From Paludibacteraceae bacterium (GTDB lineage: Bacteria > Bacteroidota > Bacteroidia > Bacteroidales > Paludibacteraceae), in contig CAJOKE010000018.1 in assembly GCA_905235225.1 (NCBI GenBank), positions 41,218 through 105,217 of the forward strand: a DNA stretch of 64,000 nt, written 5' to 3'. Positions 10,705-21,694 of this stretch are shown piece after piece (positions within the stretch are counted from its first letter, which is position 1; each line of letters starts with the position of its first letter). A model generated the notes under the pieces. It saw nothing but the letters and a program-made list of their open reading frames with translations. It was not told where the DNA came from and did not search any database. The position numbers were made by a program, and so were the translations under genes.

Positions 10705-11516
10705 ATGATTCGTCGGATTATATCAATCGTTGTCTTAGTTGCGGCTACATCGTGTACCCGCAGGATGTTTGCCCCGTTTTTGAGTGCCATGGCATTAGCA
10801 GCAATGGTCGCCGTCAATGCCATATCAGAATCAGGGGTTGTCTGAAGCGGCTTATAAAACATTGACTTGCGCGAGATACCGACCAATATGGGCAGATCAG
10901 CATAACAGAGGTCATTCAGGTACTTCAGCAGTTCGTAGTTCTGCTCCTCACTTTTGTTAAAACCGAAGCCGGGGTCGGCAATCACATCTCTGACACCCAA
11001 GCGGTGAAGCTCATCCGCTTTGCGCACAAGGAACTCTAAAACCTGAACACTGATCGGCTTATCAGATGCCAACGGAGAAGCATATGTCAGTACATAAGGA
11101 ACCGCTAATTCTGCCACAGTAGAAAACATATTAGGGTCGCTGCCCCCGGAAACATCATTGATGATATCCGCATGATAGCGTTCTACCGCTTTACGGGCTA
11201 TATCGGCTCTGAATGTATCAACCGAAAGGACTGCATCAGGATAGGTACGACGTATAGCACGCAATGCAATATCTATCCTACGCCACTCTTCTTCCGCAGT
11301 AACAGGTTGCGCGCCGGGGCGCGTGGAACATCCGCCGACATCAATAATATCCGCCCCCTGTGCAATCGCTTGAGCGGTCATGGATAATATTTCCGCCTCA
11401 CTAATATTCGTACATGAGAAAGCAAAACTGTCAGTAGTTGCATTAACTACCGCCATCACTTTGGGAGTCCCCAAGTCAAAAAGTCTGCCATTTATATTAA
11501 GAGAGTAACTGCGCAT
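10701..11516 (-). CDS. folP: dihydropteroate synthase
   Basis: MAVVNATTDSF, DIIDVGGCSTRPGA, ISRKS; start trimmed to MRSYSLNINGRLF. Confidence 0.95.
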   Translation of the reverse strand: MRSYSLNINGRLFDLGTPKVMAVVNATTDSFAFSCTNISEAEILSMTAQAIAQGADIIDVGGCSTRPGAQPVTAEEEWRRIDIALRAIRRTYPDAVLSVDTFRADIARKAVERYHADIINDVSGGSDPNMFSTVAELAVPYVLTYASPLASDKPISVQVLEFLVRKADELHRLGVRDVIADPGFGFNKSEEQNYELLKYLNDLCYADLPILVGISRKSMFYKPLQTTPDSDMALTATIAANAMALKNGANILRVHDVAATKTTIDIIRRII

Positions 11517-11692
11517 TTGGACGGCAAAGGTACAAAAAATCTTCGGATTTAACGAAAAACATATGATAAATAATGTCAAAAGTAGCATTTTTTGCATAAA
11601 AATACACTTTTTTCAAATATTTTTGCACAAAAGTTGGTATAATTGACAAAAAAATTGTAATTTTGCGGGCTGAAAGTTAGAAACATACCAAA

Positions 11693-13300
11693 ATGTGTAA
11701 TATGAGAAACATATCAAAGTGTGCCATTCTGTTGGCAGCAGTATTATTCGCCGGTTGCCAAACGCGCGAGTTGAACACGAAAGTGTCTAACACTACCGGT
11801 TGGAATTATTATGACCAAAAGACGACGAATTTTGAAGCCCAAGAGGGCGTCGGCAATGTAAACCCTGTCGGTATGGTAGCCATTCAGGGTGGAACATTTA
11901 CAATAGGTGAGAAGGACGAGTTCCTGACCGCTCCCCGTAACAATTACCACCGCACGCTTACTGTTAGTTCATTTTATATGGACAAGTATGAGATTACGAC
12001 GCTAAACTGGAATGAATATCTGCATTGGTTAGAGGTTGTATTCGGCGAGGCTGCTCCCAATCTGGTAAACAGAGCTCGTCCTGACAAAACCGTATGGCGT
12101 GAGGATATGGCATATAATGATCCGTATGTGGAGAACTATTTCGACCATCCCGCTTTCTCATTCTACCCTATTGTCGGTGTAAGTTGGGAACAGGCAATGG
12201 CGTACTGCCAATGGCGTACCGACCGTGTAAACGAAATGGCTCTCATTAATGCCGGTGCTATTCAGATTCCTGACTTTGCTTCACTTCGTCTGACAGATGA
12301 CGAGACATACAAGGAAGAGTGGGAAACCCGGACAGGTTACCAAATGGAGGCCATAGAAATCGATAATCCCGAGGATCCGGGACAAACGGTTACCATGTAC
12401 CGCCCCGGTTACGACTACATCCGTGACCGCTTTGTATTCAATACAGAGAAATACCTTGAAGAGGATTCATATGTACCTGAATATGGTAAGAATCCGCGCA
12501 AGAACTCCTATGGCGAATATCGTAAAGTGAGCCGTGCAGATGGAATTTTCGTTACAGGTTATCGTCTGCCGACCGAGTCAGAATGGGAGTTTGCGGCATA
12601 TGCACCTGTTGCCGGGGAAGACGGTTTGACCATAGAAGGAAAGATATATCCATGGTCAGGTTACCATCCGCGTGACATGAGTAAAGCCAATGCGGGTAAA
12701 ATGCAGGCTAACTTTGTTCGTGGTCGTGGCGACATGATGGGTGTCAGCGGCGCACTTAATGACGGATACGTAATTACTGCTCCTGTGGATGCATTTGCTC
12801 CAAATGACTTTGGTCTGTACAATATGGCAGGTAATGTCAATGAATGGGTATTGGATGTTTATCGTGAAACATCCTATCAGGAGACTTCCGAATATAACTC
12901 CTTCCGCGGTAACATATATATGCATCCGAAGAAAGATCAGGACGGAAAGTTTGTACTTGACTCTGTTGGCTGTTTCGAACTTGAGTTCTCCAGCGATGAT
13001 GACCGCCGAGATTTCAAGGACGGTGACTTCGCTTCCATTATTGATACCGATTATCCATTGGATACCGTTGGTATAACCAACTTGTCAGAGATAAAAGTAG
13101 ATCCGACAGATGTACTTGCCCCGCATATTACGCGCAATACGCGCGTATATAAAGGTGGCTCATGGCGCGATCGAATCTACTGGCTCAATCCATCCACACG
13201 TCGTTACATGGAGCAGGACAAGAGTTCCAGCACGGTTGGTTTCCGTTGCGCGATGTCCACTTTGGGTGATCAGATTCCGAGTGCATTCAGTCCGAAATAA
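11693..13300 (+). CDS. gliding-motility-type lipoprotein, GldJ/GldK-like (FGE-sulfatase fold)
   Basis: CILLAAVLFAGCQ lipobox; GMVAIQGGTFTIGEKDE..FYMDKYEITTLNWNEYLHWL; GYRLPTESEWEFAA; YNMAGNVNEWVLDVYR; VYKGGSWRDR. Confidence 0.8.
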   Translation: MCNMRNISKCAILLAAVLFAGCQTRELNTKVSNTTGWNYYDQKTTNFEAQEGVGNVNPVGMVAIQGGTFTIGEKDEFLTAPRNNYHRTLTVSSFYMDKYEITTLNWNEYLHWLEVVFGEAAPNLVNRARPDKTVWREDMAYNDPYVENYFDHPAFSFYPIVGVSWEQAMAYCQWRTDRVNEMALINAGAIQIPDFASLRLTDDETYKEEWETRTGYQMEAIEIDNPEDPGQTVTMYRPGYDYIRDRFVFNTEKYLEEDSYVPEYGKNPRKNSYGEYRKVSRADGIFVTGYRLPTESEWEFAAYAPVAGEDGLTIEGKIYPWSGYHPRDMSKANAGKMQANFVRGRGDMMGVSGALNDGYVITAPVDAFAPNDFGLYNMAGNVNEWVLDVYRETSYQETSEYNSFRGNIYMHPKKDQDGKFVLDSVGCFELEFSSDDDRRDFKDGDFASIIDTDYPLDTVGITNLSEIKVDPTDVLAPHITRNTRVYKGGSWRDRIYWLNPSTRRYMEQDKSSSTVGFRCAMSTLGDQIPSAFSPK

Positions 13301-13321
13301 CAAACAAAATCATAGAATTAT

Positions 13322-13696
13322 ATGAATTTTCCGAGTAATCTTAAATACACCTCTGAACATGAGTGGATTCGTGTTGAGGGTGATGAGGCGTATGTCGGCA
13401 TTACAGACTACGCACAATCCGAATTAGGCGAAATCGTATTCGTTGATGTGGACACCGTAGGTGACACATTGGCTCAAAGCGCAGTATTCGGTTCTGTAGA
13501 AGCCGTTAAAACCGTTAGTGACCTGAATATGCCGGTAGCAGGTGAGGTGCTGGAGTTCAATGAGACATTGAATGACCAACCCGAGTTGGTAAACAATGAT
13601 CCATATGGTGAAGGTTGGATGATTAAGATTGCCATCAAAGACAAAGCCGAACTGGACAGTCTGATGGACGCAGCTGCTTACGAGGCATCGTTATAA
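13322..13696 (+). CDS. gcvH: glycine cleavage system H protein
   Basis: [36 protein letters not shown]...[13 protein letters not shown]. Confidence 0.97.
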   Translation: MNFPSNLKYTSEHEWIRVEGDEAYVGITDYAQSELGEIVFVDVDTVGDTLAQSAVFGSVEAVKTVSDLNMPVAGEVLEFNETLNDQPELVNNDPYGEGWMIKIAIKDKAELDSLMDAAAYEASL

Positions 13697-13734
13697 TACA
13701 AAACATCTTGGATACGTAATAAGAGTATGTCAGA

Positions 13735-13847
13735 AACCGAATTGTGACATACTGAATGCGAACGAGATGCGAACGAGATGCGAACGTTAGTAGCAAAAAA
13801 GGAGAAAAGAAAGTGTGCCAATTGATTTTGGCACACTCTTTTTTTAG
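13735..13847. repeat. Dispersed repeat family II, copy 1 (11-bp array 13755-13787 plus hairpin)
   Basis: Close match to 29835-29945: accgaattgtgacatactgaatgcgaacgagatgcgaacg...agtgtgccaa..ttggcacact. Confidence 0.9.
13810..13846 (+). terminator. Rho-independent-type terminator after gcvH
   Basis: agtgtgccaa-ttgatt-ttggcacact followed by cttttttt; the upstream A-rich stretch suggests it may be bidirectional. Confidence 0.8.
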
Positions 13848-13870
13848 TATAATATGTGTGTGTATTTGGT

Positions 13871-15274
13871 TTAGAATCCGGAATAAACGACCTCGATATC
13901 CATGGGCTTAAACGGGTTCTTGGCACTATACGTAACCGTTGCAGAAACAGTCTGTTGCTGCTTGATGGAAATAATATACGTAGTGTTATTGTTAGTCGCC
14001 ATCACCACATCAACCGGCACCATTAACATACTCAATGTATCAGGATTATTCGTTGAGCGCAGTTGGTTTGTCAACAGTGCCGACATGTCGTAGGTATAAT
14101 AATACTCAGTACTACCGAGTTTATTAGTCCCTTTTGTCAAATCTGCCAACAGCGCACATGTATCAGAGGGAAGCTCGCGTTTTGTGAAGAAACGGTTCAT
14201 GGCAGATTCCTTAATTAACAACATCTTGGACGCAGGCTGCGACCAATCATTCCGGTTTAGCACTTTGTCATTCACATTAACGACATCGACCTTCACTTTT
14301 CCCATATTGACATAGGGACGCTTGCCATCAATTCTTGAATTGATACGTTTTTGTATTTCCGCCATCGGGAATTGGAGACGGGTATAAATGTTTGCAGGAG
14401 CAACAACGTAGTTAAACAAATCTGTCTTATTTAGCAGGTCGTCAAATATTTCCTTATGATCCTTATACGAAATACAGTTAATTTGTCTCACTTCGGAATT
14501 GGCATAGAACGTCTTTATATCATGAACCACCGTATCCATATCAGCCCCTGCTTTCTTATAAGAAAAAGAATAGTACACCGATATATTGACATCCAGAATA
14601 TTAAGAATTGTACCACTGCCGAACTCAGAAACGATATATACCCCTTTGAATTGTTCATTGAACGCATCTTGTGAAGAGAAATCCCGGATATCAAAGAATC
14701 GCTTGGTAAAGTCATCTGACATTTTGGCACGTATAATCGGATAATAGGTCTGCCTTGCACTTGAGTATAACGAGTCCTTTTTGCGGGATGCAACAACAAT
14801 CTTCTCATTTGCCAAAATCTCGGGGGCATCACTGCTGACATAATCATCAGGGTCTATATTGGTCGGATAAGATCGAGCGTAGTCAAACTTTCCACGGTCA
14901 ATCTCGTAAGCAGTTATCCCCATCGGACTATTACCATCTCCAAACCACGTGCGGTATGCAAGGCACAGACATACCGAATCCACCGTTGCTCCTTCAGGAT
15001 AATGAAATCCAACCGGACAAGCCAACTGGGTCAAAATATCAGCATGCAGTGTGCCATAATCATTTGCCATCTCTCCTAAAAGGAAAGAGTCCGGTAAAGA
15101 CACAATGGAATCGCACATGACCAATGATGAGCCAATCATAAATGTATCAGCTCTAACCAAAATCTCATCGTCTTTCTCTAATATTGATCCGCCGGCAGAG
15201 GACGCATCATCCTTGCAGGCCGTCAAAAAGACCGCAATAAAAAGTATTATTATGCTAATTTTACGCTGTAGCAT
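13871..15274 (-). CDS. DUF4270 domain-containing lipoprotein
   Basis: FIAVFLTACKDDASSAGGSIL lipobox; VDSVCLCLAYRTWFGD..; position next to the glycogen synthase-like/panC genes. Confidence 0.8.
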   Translation of the reverse strand: MLQRKISIIILFIAVFLTACKDDASSAGGSILEKDDEILVRADTFMIGSSLVMCDSIVSLPDSFLLGEMANDYGTLHADILTQLACPVGFHYPEGATVDSVCLCLAYRTWFGDGNSPMGITAYEIDRGKFDYARSYPTNIDPDDYVSSDAPEILANEKIVVASRKKDSLYSSARQTYYPIIRAKMSDDFTKRFFDIRDFSSQDAFNEQFKGVYIVSEFGSGTILNILDVNISVYYSFSYKKAGADMDTVVHDIKTFYANSEVRQINCISYKDHKEIFDDLLNKTDLFNYVVAPANIYTRLQFPMAEIQKRINSRIDGKRPYVNMGKVKVDVVNVNDKVLNRNDWSQPASKMLLIKESAMNRFFTKRELPSDTCALLADLTKGTNKLGSTEYYYTYDMSALLTNQLRSTNNPDTLSMLMVPVDVVMATNNNTTYIISIKQQQTVSATVTYSAKNPFKPMDIEVVYSGF

Positions 15275-16088
15275 TATTATCTAACAAGGTTTCGCAAAAA
15301 TTCCACAAATCGGCTGAATTCTCCCCATTATACGGCATGATCGGCTTACCGCTCGTTTGCGCATAGTTAAGCAAGCGGGGATTAACCTCGGGGGTAGAAA
15401 GCACGATAGCATCCGAATTGTCAATAGCAAGACGCATCAATTCCTCATACCCGACAGAGAAACCGGCAATACTGCGCACATCATTAGCAGTTATGCCTTC
15501 AATGAGCAGTTTATCGGTAAACCGGGAATTAAATGCCGTTTGATATTCCTTGTCATCTAAAGACAAGACAATCTTCGTATGGGAGAAGAACGGTGTGTCG
15601 GCATAGGCTTTCTTAAGATACAAAGGAGCCAACGCGGAAATCCAACCGGAACAATATATTATATTAGGAGTCCAACGGAGTTTTTTAACCGTCTCAATAG
15701 CACCGCGGGCAAAGAAAATACAGCGTTCGTCATTGTCTGCATATTCCTTTCCGTTTTCGTCCACAACACCCTTCCGTCGTCCAAAATAATCATCATTGTC
15801 AATGAAATAAATCTGGATTCGTGCAGATTGAATACTTGTCACCTTAATAAGTAAGGGATGATCTGCATCATCAATTATCAAATTCATACCGGAGAGCCGG
15901 ATCACTTCATGTAACTGGTTGCGCCGTTCGTTAATTTCGCCGAATTTGGGCATAAAAGTCCGAGTTTCATAACCATGTCCCTGAAAATATTCCGGTAATT
16001 GCCGGTTAAGGAGTCGAATAGGTGTTTCTTCCGCCAAAAAAGGATAGATTTCTTGGGCGAGGAATAAAATACGATTAGGCTCTTTCAT
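15261..16088 (-). CDS. glycogen/starch synthase-like (GT5 N-terminal domain) protein
   Basis: RILFLAQEIYPFLAEETPIRLLNRQLPEYFQGHGYETRTFMPKFGEINERRNQLHEVIRL. Confidence 0.85.
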   Translation of the reverse strand: MKEPNRILFLAQEIYPFLAEETPIRLLNRQLPEYFQGHGYETRTFMPKFGEINERRNQLHEVIRLSGMNLIIDDADHPLLIKVTSIQSARIQIYFIDNDDYFGRRKGVVDENGKEYADNDERCIFFARGAIETVKKLRWTPNIIYCSGWISALAPLYLKKAYADTPFFSHTKIVLSLDDKEYQTAFNSRFTDKLLIEGITANDVRSIAGFSVGYEELMRLAIDNSDAIVLSTPEVNPRLLNYAQTSGKPIMPYNGENSADLWNFCETLLDNNATA

Positions 16089-16234
16089 AAGTAGTTGCTT
16101 TAATGAGAAAACAATATCTCACGGCAAAATTACAAAAAAAAATCCGCATTTGCACTATTTTTTACTCTTTTTTTTGTTTTTCCGTATATTTTTTGTAATT
16201 TTGCGCGTTTTTTTGGACATGTTGATATAAAAAT

Positions 16235-17089
16235 ATGCAAATTATTGAAACAAAAGAAGAGTTGCGCCGTCAAGTGGCGGCATGCAAACGCCAAGGTAAA
16301 ACAATTGGTTTAGTACCTACAATGGGAGCACTCCATCAAGGACACGCTTCCTTAGTACGCCGTTCGGTCAGCGAAAACGATGTTTGCTTCGTTTCGGTTT
16401 TTGTCAATCCGACGCAGTTTAACAACAAAGAGGATTTGGCAAAATATCCACGCAATCTGTCACGCGATGCCAAATTATTAGAATCATTAGGTTGCCAGTT
16501 CGTTTTAGCACCCACTCCGGAAGAAATGTATTCCGCAGAAGAAATGAATACAACGTTTGAGTATGATTTCGAGGGTTTGGACAAGATTATGGAAGGCAAA
16601 ATGCGCCCCGGACATTTTAACGGTGTAGTACAAGTAGTCAGCCGCCTGTTCTATCTTGTACAACCGACAAGAGCCTATTTCGGAGAAAAAGACTATCAGC
16701 AATTAGCCATTATTCACCAAATGGTTGAACGATCCAAATTAAAAGACACATTTGGTGACTTACAGATTATTGATTGCCCTATTGTACGGCAAGCAGACGG
16801 TCTTGCCTTATCCAGCCGGAATGAGCGTTTGTCAAGTATTGAAAAAAAGACAGCAACCAATATATATAAGGTACTATCTGAATCGGTGAAATCGGCAAAA
16901 AGTGCAACTGTCGAACAAGTTCAACGTCAAGTAATTGATGCCATAAATGCCATTGACGGTTTAGAAGTCGAATACTTCGAGATTGTAGATCAGACAACAC
17001 TCCTTCCGACAAAAGATTTCTCACATGCAATCGGCTGCATCACTGTATATTGCGGTCCCGTCCGATTGATTGACAACATCAAATATTAG
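16235..17089 (+). CDS. panC: pantothenate synthetase
   Basis: IGLVPTMGALHQGHASLVRRS...FVNPTQFNNKEDLAKYPR. Confidence 0.97.
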   Translation: MQIIETKEELRRQVAACKRQGKTIGLVPTMGALHQGHASLVRRSVSENDVCFVSVFVNPTQFNNKEDLAKYPRNLSRDAKLLESLGCQFVLAPTPEEMYSAEEMNTTFEYDFEGLDKIMEGKMRPGHFNGVVQVVSRLFYLVQPTRAYFGEKDYQQLAIIHQMVERSKLKDTFGDLQIIDCPIVRQADGLALSSRNERLSSIEKKTATNIYKVLSESVKSAKSATVEQVQRQVIDAINAIDGLEVEYFEIVDQTTLLPTKDFSHAIGCITVYCGPVRLIDNIKY

Positions 17090-17100
17090 TATTCCCTGAC

Positions 17101-18045
17101 ATGCGTGTCCTCATCGACGAAAATATTCCTTACTTAAAAGATGCGTTGGAGCAGGTAGCAACGGTAATACCGATGAAACCGGAAGAAATCACACCAACTG
17201 CAGTACATAATGCTGACGCATTGCTTGTCAGGACACGCACAAAAATAAATCGTGATTTATTAGAGGGCAGTTCCGTTCAATTTATTGCAACAGCTACAAT
17301 CGGCTACGATCACATAGACACCCAATATTGTGAAAAAGCAGGAATCCAATGGGTGTCCTGTCCGGGATGCAATGCCCAAGCCGTCTGTGACTATGTTGAA
17401 GAAGTATTGAACCATTTTGAGGCAAAGGGTACATTAGGAGTCATCGGAGTTGGACATATCGGTTCATTAGTGGCAAAAATGGCAGCCGGAAAAGGGATGA
17501 AGGTTTTATTGAATGACCCCCCTAAAGGAATCGGTGTAACCATCGATGAAATCGAAAGAAATTGTGATTTTATTACCTTTCATACTCCATTGACATACTC
17601 CCCGAATCCAAATCGAACCTATCATCTTTGCGATACAGATTTTCTTACGCATTGCAAATCAGAAGCCGTCATAATAAATGCTGCACGCGGCGGTATCGTG
17701 GACGAATATGCCTTACTGAAGAGCGGTCACCGTTGTGCTATTGATTGTTGGGAAAATGAACCGGATGTGAACAAGGAACTATTACTTTCGCCTCGCACCA
17801 TTTTAGCCTCATATCATATTGCAGGATACTCTTTAGAGGGCAAATTAAACGCTTCACAAATGTGTTTGGACGCTTTTTGCAAACATTTTGGGCTACCGGC
17901 TTTGGTAATTGAAAAAAAATTACTACTTTTGCAGGCTGAAACAAAAGGGGATAGTAAAAAGGGATGGTTAAAGCGTATAAGCGACACCTTTAAAGCGAAT
18001 CCGAATTCTTTTGAACAACTACGTAAACAATATAAATTAAGATAA
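17101..18045 (+). CDS. pdxB: 4-phosphoerythronate dehydrogenase-like 2-hydroxyacid dehydrogenase
   Basis: [21 protein letters not shown]...[38 protein letters not shown]. Confidence 0.88.
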   Translation: MRVLIDENIPYLKDALEQVATVIPMKPEEITPTAVHNADALLVRTRTKINRDLLEGSSVQFIATATIGYDHIDTQYCEKAGIQWVSCPGCNAQAVCDYVEEVLNHFEAKGTLGVIGVGHIGSLVAKMAAGKGMKVLLNDPPKGIGVTIDEIERNCDFITFHTPLTYSPNPNRTYHLCDTDFLTHCKSEAVIINAARGGIVDEYALLKSGHRCAIDCWENEPDVNKELLLSPRTILASYHIAGYSLEGKLNASQMCLDAFCKHFGLPALVIEKKLLLLQAETKGDSKKGWLKRISDTFKANPNSFEQLRKQYKLR

Positions 18046-19535
18046 TGGCAAACTTTCAGAAACTAACCTCTCGTTCAGAGGATTATTCCAAGTGGTACAA
18101 TGAATTAGTAGTTAAAGCCGACTTGGCGGAACAATCTGCAGTCCGCGGATGTATGGTTATTAAACCTTACGGATATGCGATATGGGAAACCATTCAGCAT
18201 GAATTAGATCGCCGATTCAAGGAACAGGGCGTCAAGAACGCATATTTCCCTTTGCTGATTCCCAAATCTTTCCTGAGTCGTGAAGCGGAACACGTAGAAG
18301 GCTTTGCCAAAGAGTGTGCAGTTGTCACCCACCACCGTTTGATGAATGACCCGAATGGCAAAGGTGTTGTCGTTGATCCGAATGCCAAATTGGAAGAGGA
18401 ATTGATTATTCGTCCGACTTCCGAAACAATTATCTGGTCCACCTACAAGAACTGGATTTCATCCTACCGCGACCTGCCCATCCTTTGTAATCAATGGTGC
18501 AATGTGATGCGTTGGGAAATGCGTACACGCCTGTTCTTACGAACCGCCGAATTCCTTTGGCAAGAAGGACATACAGCACACGCGACTAAAGAGGAAGCAG
18601 AAGATTATGCCCGCAAGATGTTAGATGTGTATGCTGATTTTGTCGAAAACGTAATGGCAATTCCTGTTGTAAAAGGAGTTAAATCACCTAACGAGCGTTT
18701 TGCCGGTGCGCTAAACACCTATTGCATTGAAGCCATGATGCAGGACGGAAAAGCATTACAAGCAGGAACATCGCATTTCCTCGGGCAAAACTTTGCCAAA
18801 TCCTTCGATGTCCAGTTCTTGAGCAAAGAGAACAAGTATGAGTATGTTTGGGCTACCTCATGGGGAGTTTCTACTCGTTTGATGGGTGCCTTGATTATGA
18901 CACACTCCGATGACAACGGTCTTGTTCTCCCCCCGCATCTTGCTCCGATTCAGATTGTACTTGTACCGATTTACAAGACAGAAGAACAATTAAATGCCAT
19001 TCTTGATCGCATGAACCCTGTTCTTGACAACCTCAAGAAAGCCGGTGTACGTATCAAAGTGGATACAACGGATAAATATACTCCGGGATACAAGTTTGCC
19101 GATTATGAACTCAAAGGAGTACCTGTTCGTTTAGCTATGGGTGGTAGAGATTTGGAGAACGGAACCATTGAAGTGGCTCGACGTGACACCCTGACAAAAG
19201 AAACCGTCACTCTCGATGGAATCGAAGAAAAACTGCTGTCCCTGCTTGAGGAAATACAAAAGAATTGCTATGACAAAGCACTCCGTTACCGCATTGCCAA
19301 TACCCGTGAGTGCAATAGCTATGAGGAATTCAAAGAGGAGATAAAGAAAGGCGGATTCCTTCTCTGCCATTGGGATGGTACTCCCGAAACGGAAGAACGC
19401 ATAAAGGAAGAAACAAAAGCAACGATTCGCTGTATTCCGTTAGAGGCACTTCCCGGCTACAAAGAAGAACCGGGCGTATGTATGGTTACCGGCAAACCTT
19501 CACCACGCCGCGTTGTATTTGCAATTGCTTATTAA
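18045..19535 (+). CDS. proS: prolyl-tRNA synthetase (short archaeal/eukaryal type)
   Basis: [35 protein letters not shown]...[15 protein letters not shown]. Confidence 0.96.
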   Translation: MANFQKLTSRSEDYSKWYNELVVKADLAEQSAVRGCMVIKPYGYAIWETIQHELDRRFKEQGVKNAYFPLLIPKSFLSREAEHVEGFAKECAVVTHHRLMNDPNGKGVVVDPNAKLEEELIIRPTSETIIWSTYKNWISSYRDLPILCNQWCNVMRWEMRTRLFLRTAEFLWQEGHTAHATKEEAEDYARKMLDVYADFVENVMAIPVVKGVKSPNERFAGALNTYCIEAMMQDGKALQAGTSHFLGQNFAKSFDVQFLSKENKYEYVWATSWGVSTRLMGALIMTHSDDNGLVLPPHLAPIQIVLVPIYKTEEQLNAILDRMNPVLDNLKKAGVRIKVDTTDKYTPGYKFADYELKGVPVRLAMGGRDLENGTIEVARRDTLTKETVTLDGIEEKLLSLLEEIQKNCYDKALRYRIANTRECNSYEEFKEEIKKGGFLLCHWDGTPETEERIKEETKATIRCIPLEALPGYKEEPGVCMVTGKPSPRRVVFAIAY

Positions 19536-19565
19536 GGCACAGTTTTTGCATGTAGCAGTCTAACC

Positions 19566-20147
19566 ATGCGCAAACTGCTATCAATCATACTATTAATTAT
19601 GGCAGCGAGCTTTATGCCCGCTGCCGCTGCATTGTCTGATTCCATTCCGATGTTGGTTCAAGGAAATGATACATTCTACCTTGCCTTCTTACGGGATGTA
19701 TATGTTTACCCTCCTTTGAAATTCAACAGCAAGAAACAGGAACGTTTCTATTGGAAAACTGTTCGCGATGTCAAAAAAACGCTCCCGTATGCCAAATCAA
19801 TTACAAAAGACATGGCTTATGCAGATGCAGAATTGGCTAAATTGACTACAGACAAGGAGCGACGCCAATGGTGGCGAAAATATGAGCGTTACCTCTTCAA
19901 AAAATACGAAAAAGACTTCCGAGGCATGTACGCATCTCAAGGCAGAATGCTAATGAAACTAATGGACAGGGAGTCTGATCACACCAGTTATGAGTTAATC
20001 AAACAATACCGCGGTAAGGCTGCTGCTGATTTTTGGCAATTTGTTGCCAAATTGTTCAAGAATGACCTTAAAGAAGGATATGACGGTAATGACAAGGACC
20101 GCATCATCGAGCGGGTCATCACATTGGTGGAAGCCGGACAATTATAG
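19566..20147 (+). CDS. DUF4294 domain-containing protein
   Basis: Signal peptide; RFYWKTVRDVKKTLPYAK..KDFRGMYASQGRMLMKLMDRESDHTSYELIKQYRG. Confidence 0.75.
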   Translation: MRKLLSIILLIMAASFMPAAAALSDSIPMLVQGNDTFYLAFLRDVYVYPPLKFNSKKQERFYWKTVRDVKKTLPYAKSITKDMAYADAELAKLTTDKERRQWWRKYERYLFKKYEKDFRGMYASQGRMLMKLMDRESDHTSYELIKQYRGKAAADFWQFVAKLFKNDLKEGYDGNDKDRIIERVITLVEAGQL

Positions 20148-21488
20148 GATGTCCGCCAATCGGAGATCAATTTGATGCCGCTCTATATCTGCTCTGACCA
20201 CAAGGACTTTTAACTTATCGCCGATAGTAAACGTCTTGCCGCTTTGTTCACCGATAAGCCGATAGTTCTTCTCATCATAAAACATATAATCACCTTTGAC
20301 AAGGTCTGTGATATGAATCAATCCTTCACAGCGGTTTCCCTCTAACTGAACGAACACTCCGAATTCTGTTACACTGACAATCGTCCCGACAAACTCTTCG
20401 CCGAGATGATCATGCATCCAGATGGTCTGCATAACCGAATCACGTTCTTCCATTTGGGCGTTCTGCTCCATCGCAGAACAATGCTCACATGCTTCTTCAA
20501 GGTCACGATGCACATTATTCTGGTAGGATTTGGTACGCTCACCCAATATAACTTGCGCCACTAAACGGTGTACCATCATGTCGGGATACCGGCGGATAGG
20601 TGATGTGAAATGGGTATAATAATCAAAAGCCAACCCGTAATGCCCTATATTTTTTGTGGAATATACAGCTTTGGCCATGGCCCGGATTGTGAGCAACTCT
20701 ATAACTGAAGGTAAAACACGGTCACCCATTTTTCGTTTGAAGGCAGCCAACTTGCCCAGCTTTTCATAGTCAGGTTTATCATGAACACGATAGACAAACT
20801 CATGCCCCCTGCGTCCCATCTCCGTCGCAATAGTTCGGTTGGCAAGCAACATAAACTCCTCTATCAAATGGTGCGCATCATTTGATTGCTCAAAATAAAT
20901 ATCTGTCGGATGACCGTTTTCATCAAGGCGGAAGCGTACTTCATCCTGCTCTAATGCCAATGCTCCGGCATCCATCCTCGCCTGCCGCATTTTCTTTGCC
21001 AAGTCATTCAATGCGAATATTATATCCGATATAGGATGTGCCTGACGGCCGTTCATAATATCCCATACTTCATCATAATTGAACCGATAGTCACTACGGA
21101 TAACGGTGCGGCATACCTTATACTTGAGAACTTGCGCCTCGGAATCCATAGTAAATATCACCGACATACATAATTTGTCTTCATTGGGACGAAGTGAACA
21201 CAAGTCATTACACAACTCCTCCGGTAACATTGGTGCCACATGGTCAACGTAATAAATACTGGTACCACGTTCATAGGCTTCGTTATCAATATCATCGCCA
21301 GGATGAACATAATGTGTCACATCGGCAATATGTACACCGATAAGAAAAGTTCCGTCATCTTGTTTTCTAAAGGACAAGGCATCGTCAAAGTCCTTGGCGT
21401 CTGCCGGATCTATGGTGAACGTCAACTCATCGCGCATATCACGACGACGGACAATTTCATCCTTTAAATTGGCTTCTCGAATGAGCAT
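20142..21488 (-). CDS. rnr: RNase R-type RNB exoribonuclease lacking N-terminal CSD/winged-helix domains
   Basis: FTIDPADAKDFDDALSF.., LRPNEDKLCMS, FTSPIRRYPDMMVHR; C-terminal S1 (GTIVSVTEFGVFVQLEGNRCEGLIHI); start placed at MLIREANLKDEIVRRRDMRDELTF. Confidence 0.85.
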   Translation of the reverse strand: MLIREANLKDEIVRRRDMRDELTFTIDPADAKDFDDALSFRKQDDGTFLIGVHIADVTHYVHPGDDIDNEAYERGTSIYYVDHVAPMLPEELCNDLCSLRPNEDKLCMSVIFTMDSEAQVLKYKVCRTVIRSDYRFNYDEVWDIMNGRQAHPISDIIFALNDLAKKMRQARMDAGALALEQDEVRFRLDENGHPTDIYFEQSNDAHHLIEEFMLLANRTIATEMGRRGHEFVYRVHDKPDYEKLGKLAAFKRKMGDRVLPSVIELLTIRAMAKAVYSTKNIGHYGLAFDYYTHFTSPIRRYPDMMVHRLVAQVILGERTKSYQNNVHRDLEEACEHCSAMEQNAQMEERDSVMQTIWMHDHLGEEFVGTIVSVTEFGVFVQLEGNRCEGLIHITDLVKGDYMFYDEKNYRLIGEQSGKTFTIGDKLKVLVVRADIERHQIDLRLADIL

Positions 21489-21694
21489 AACACTATAATT
21501 TCCAAATTCCGTGCAAAGATAATACATTTTCACCACATACACAAATATGCCCGGACTTTTCCTGCATATTGGCTCCAAATTACAATGTACACGCAAAAAA
21601 AAGATAAAAATGACTACAAAAATGTTTTTTTCAGGCAAAATATTGCATATATCCGAAAAATGTGTTACCTTTGTGCGCTGATTGGTTGACGAAA

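Noticed and set aside
13755-13787. Possible CRISPR array
   Set aside because: Units are contiguous 11-mers with no spacers and no cas genes are present in the window; the same applies to the other arrays
15261-16088. Truncated glycogen synthase as a pseudogene
   Set aside because: This ~275-aa single-domain form beside DUF4270 and panC appears to be a normal Bacteroidales gene rather than a decay product
20142-20147. Overlapping stop regions of DUF4294 and rnr
   Set aside because: A few-nt convergent overlap is ordinary in compact genomes; the same goes for 2517-2539 and 42939-42973
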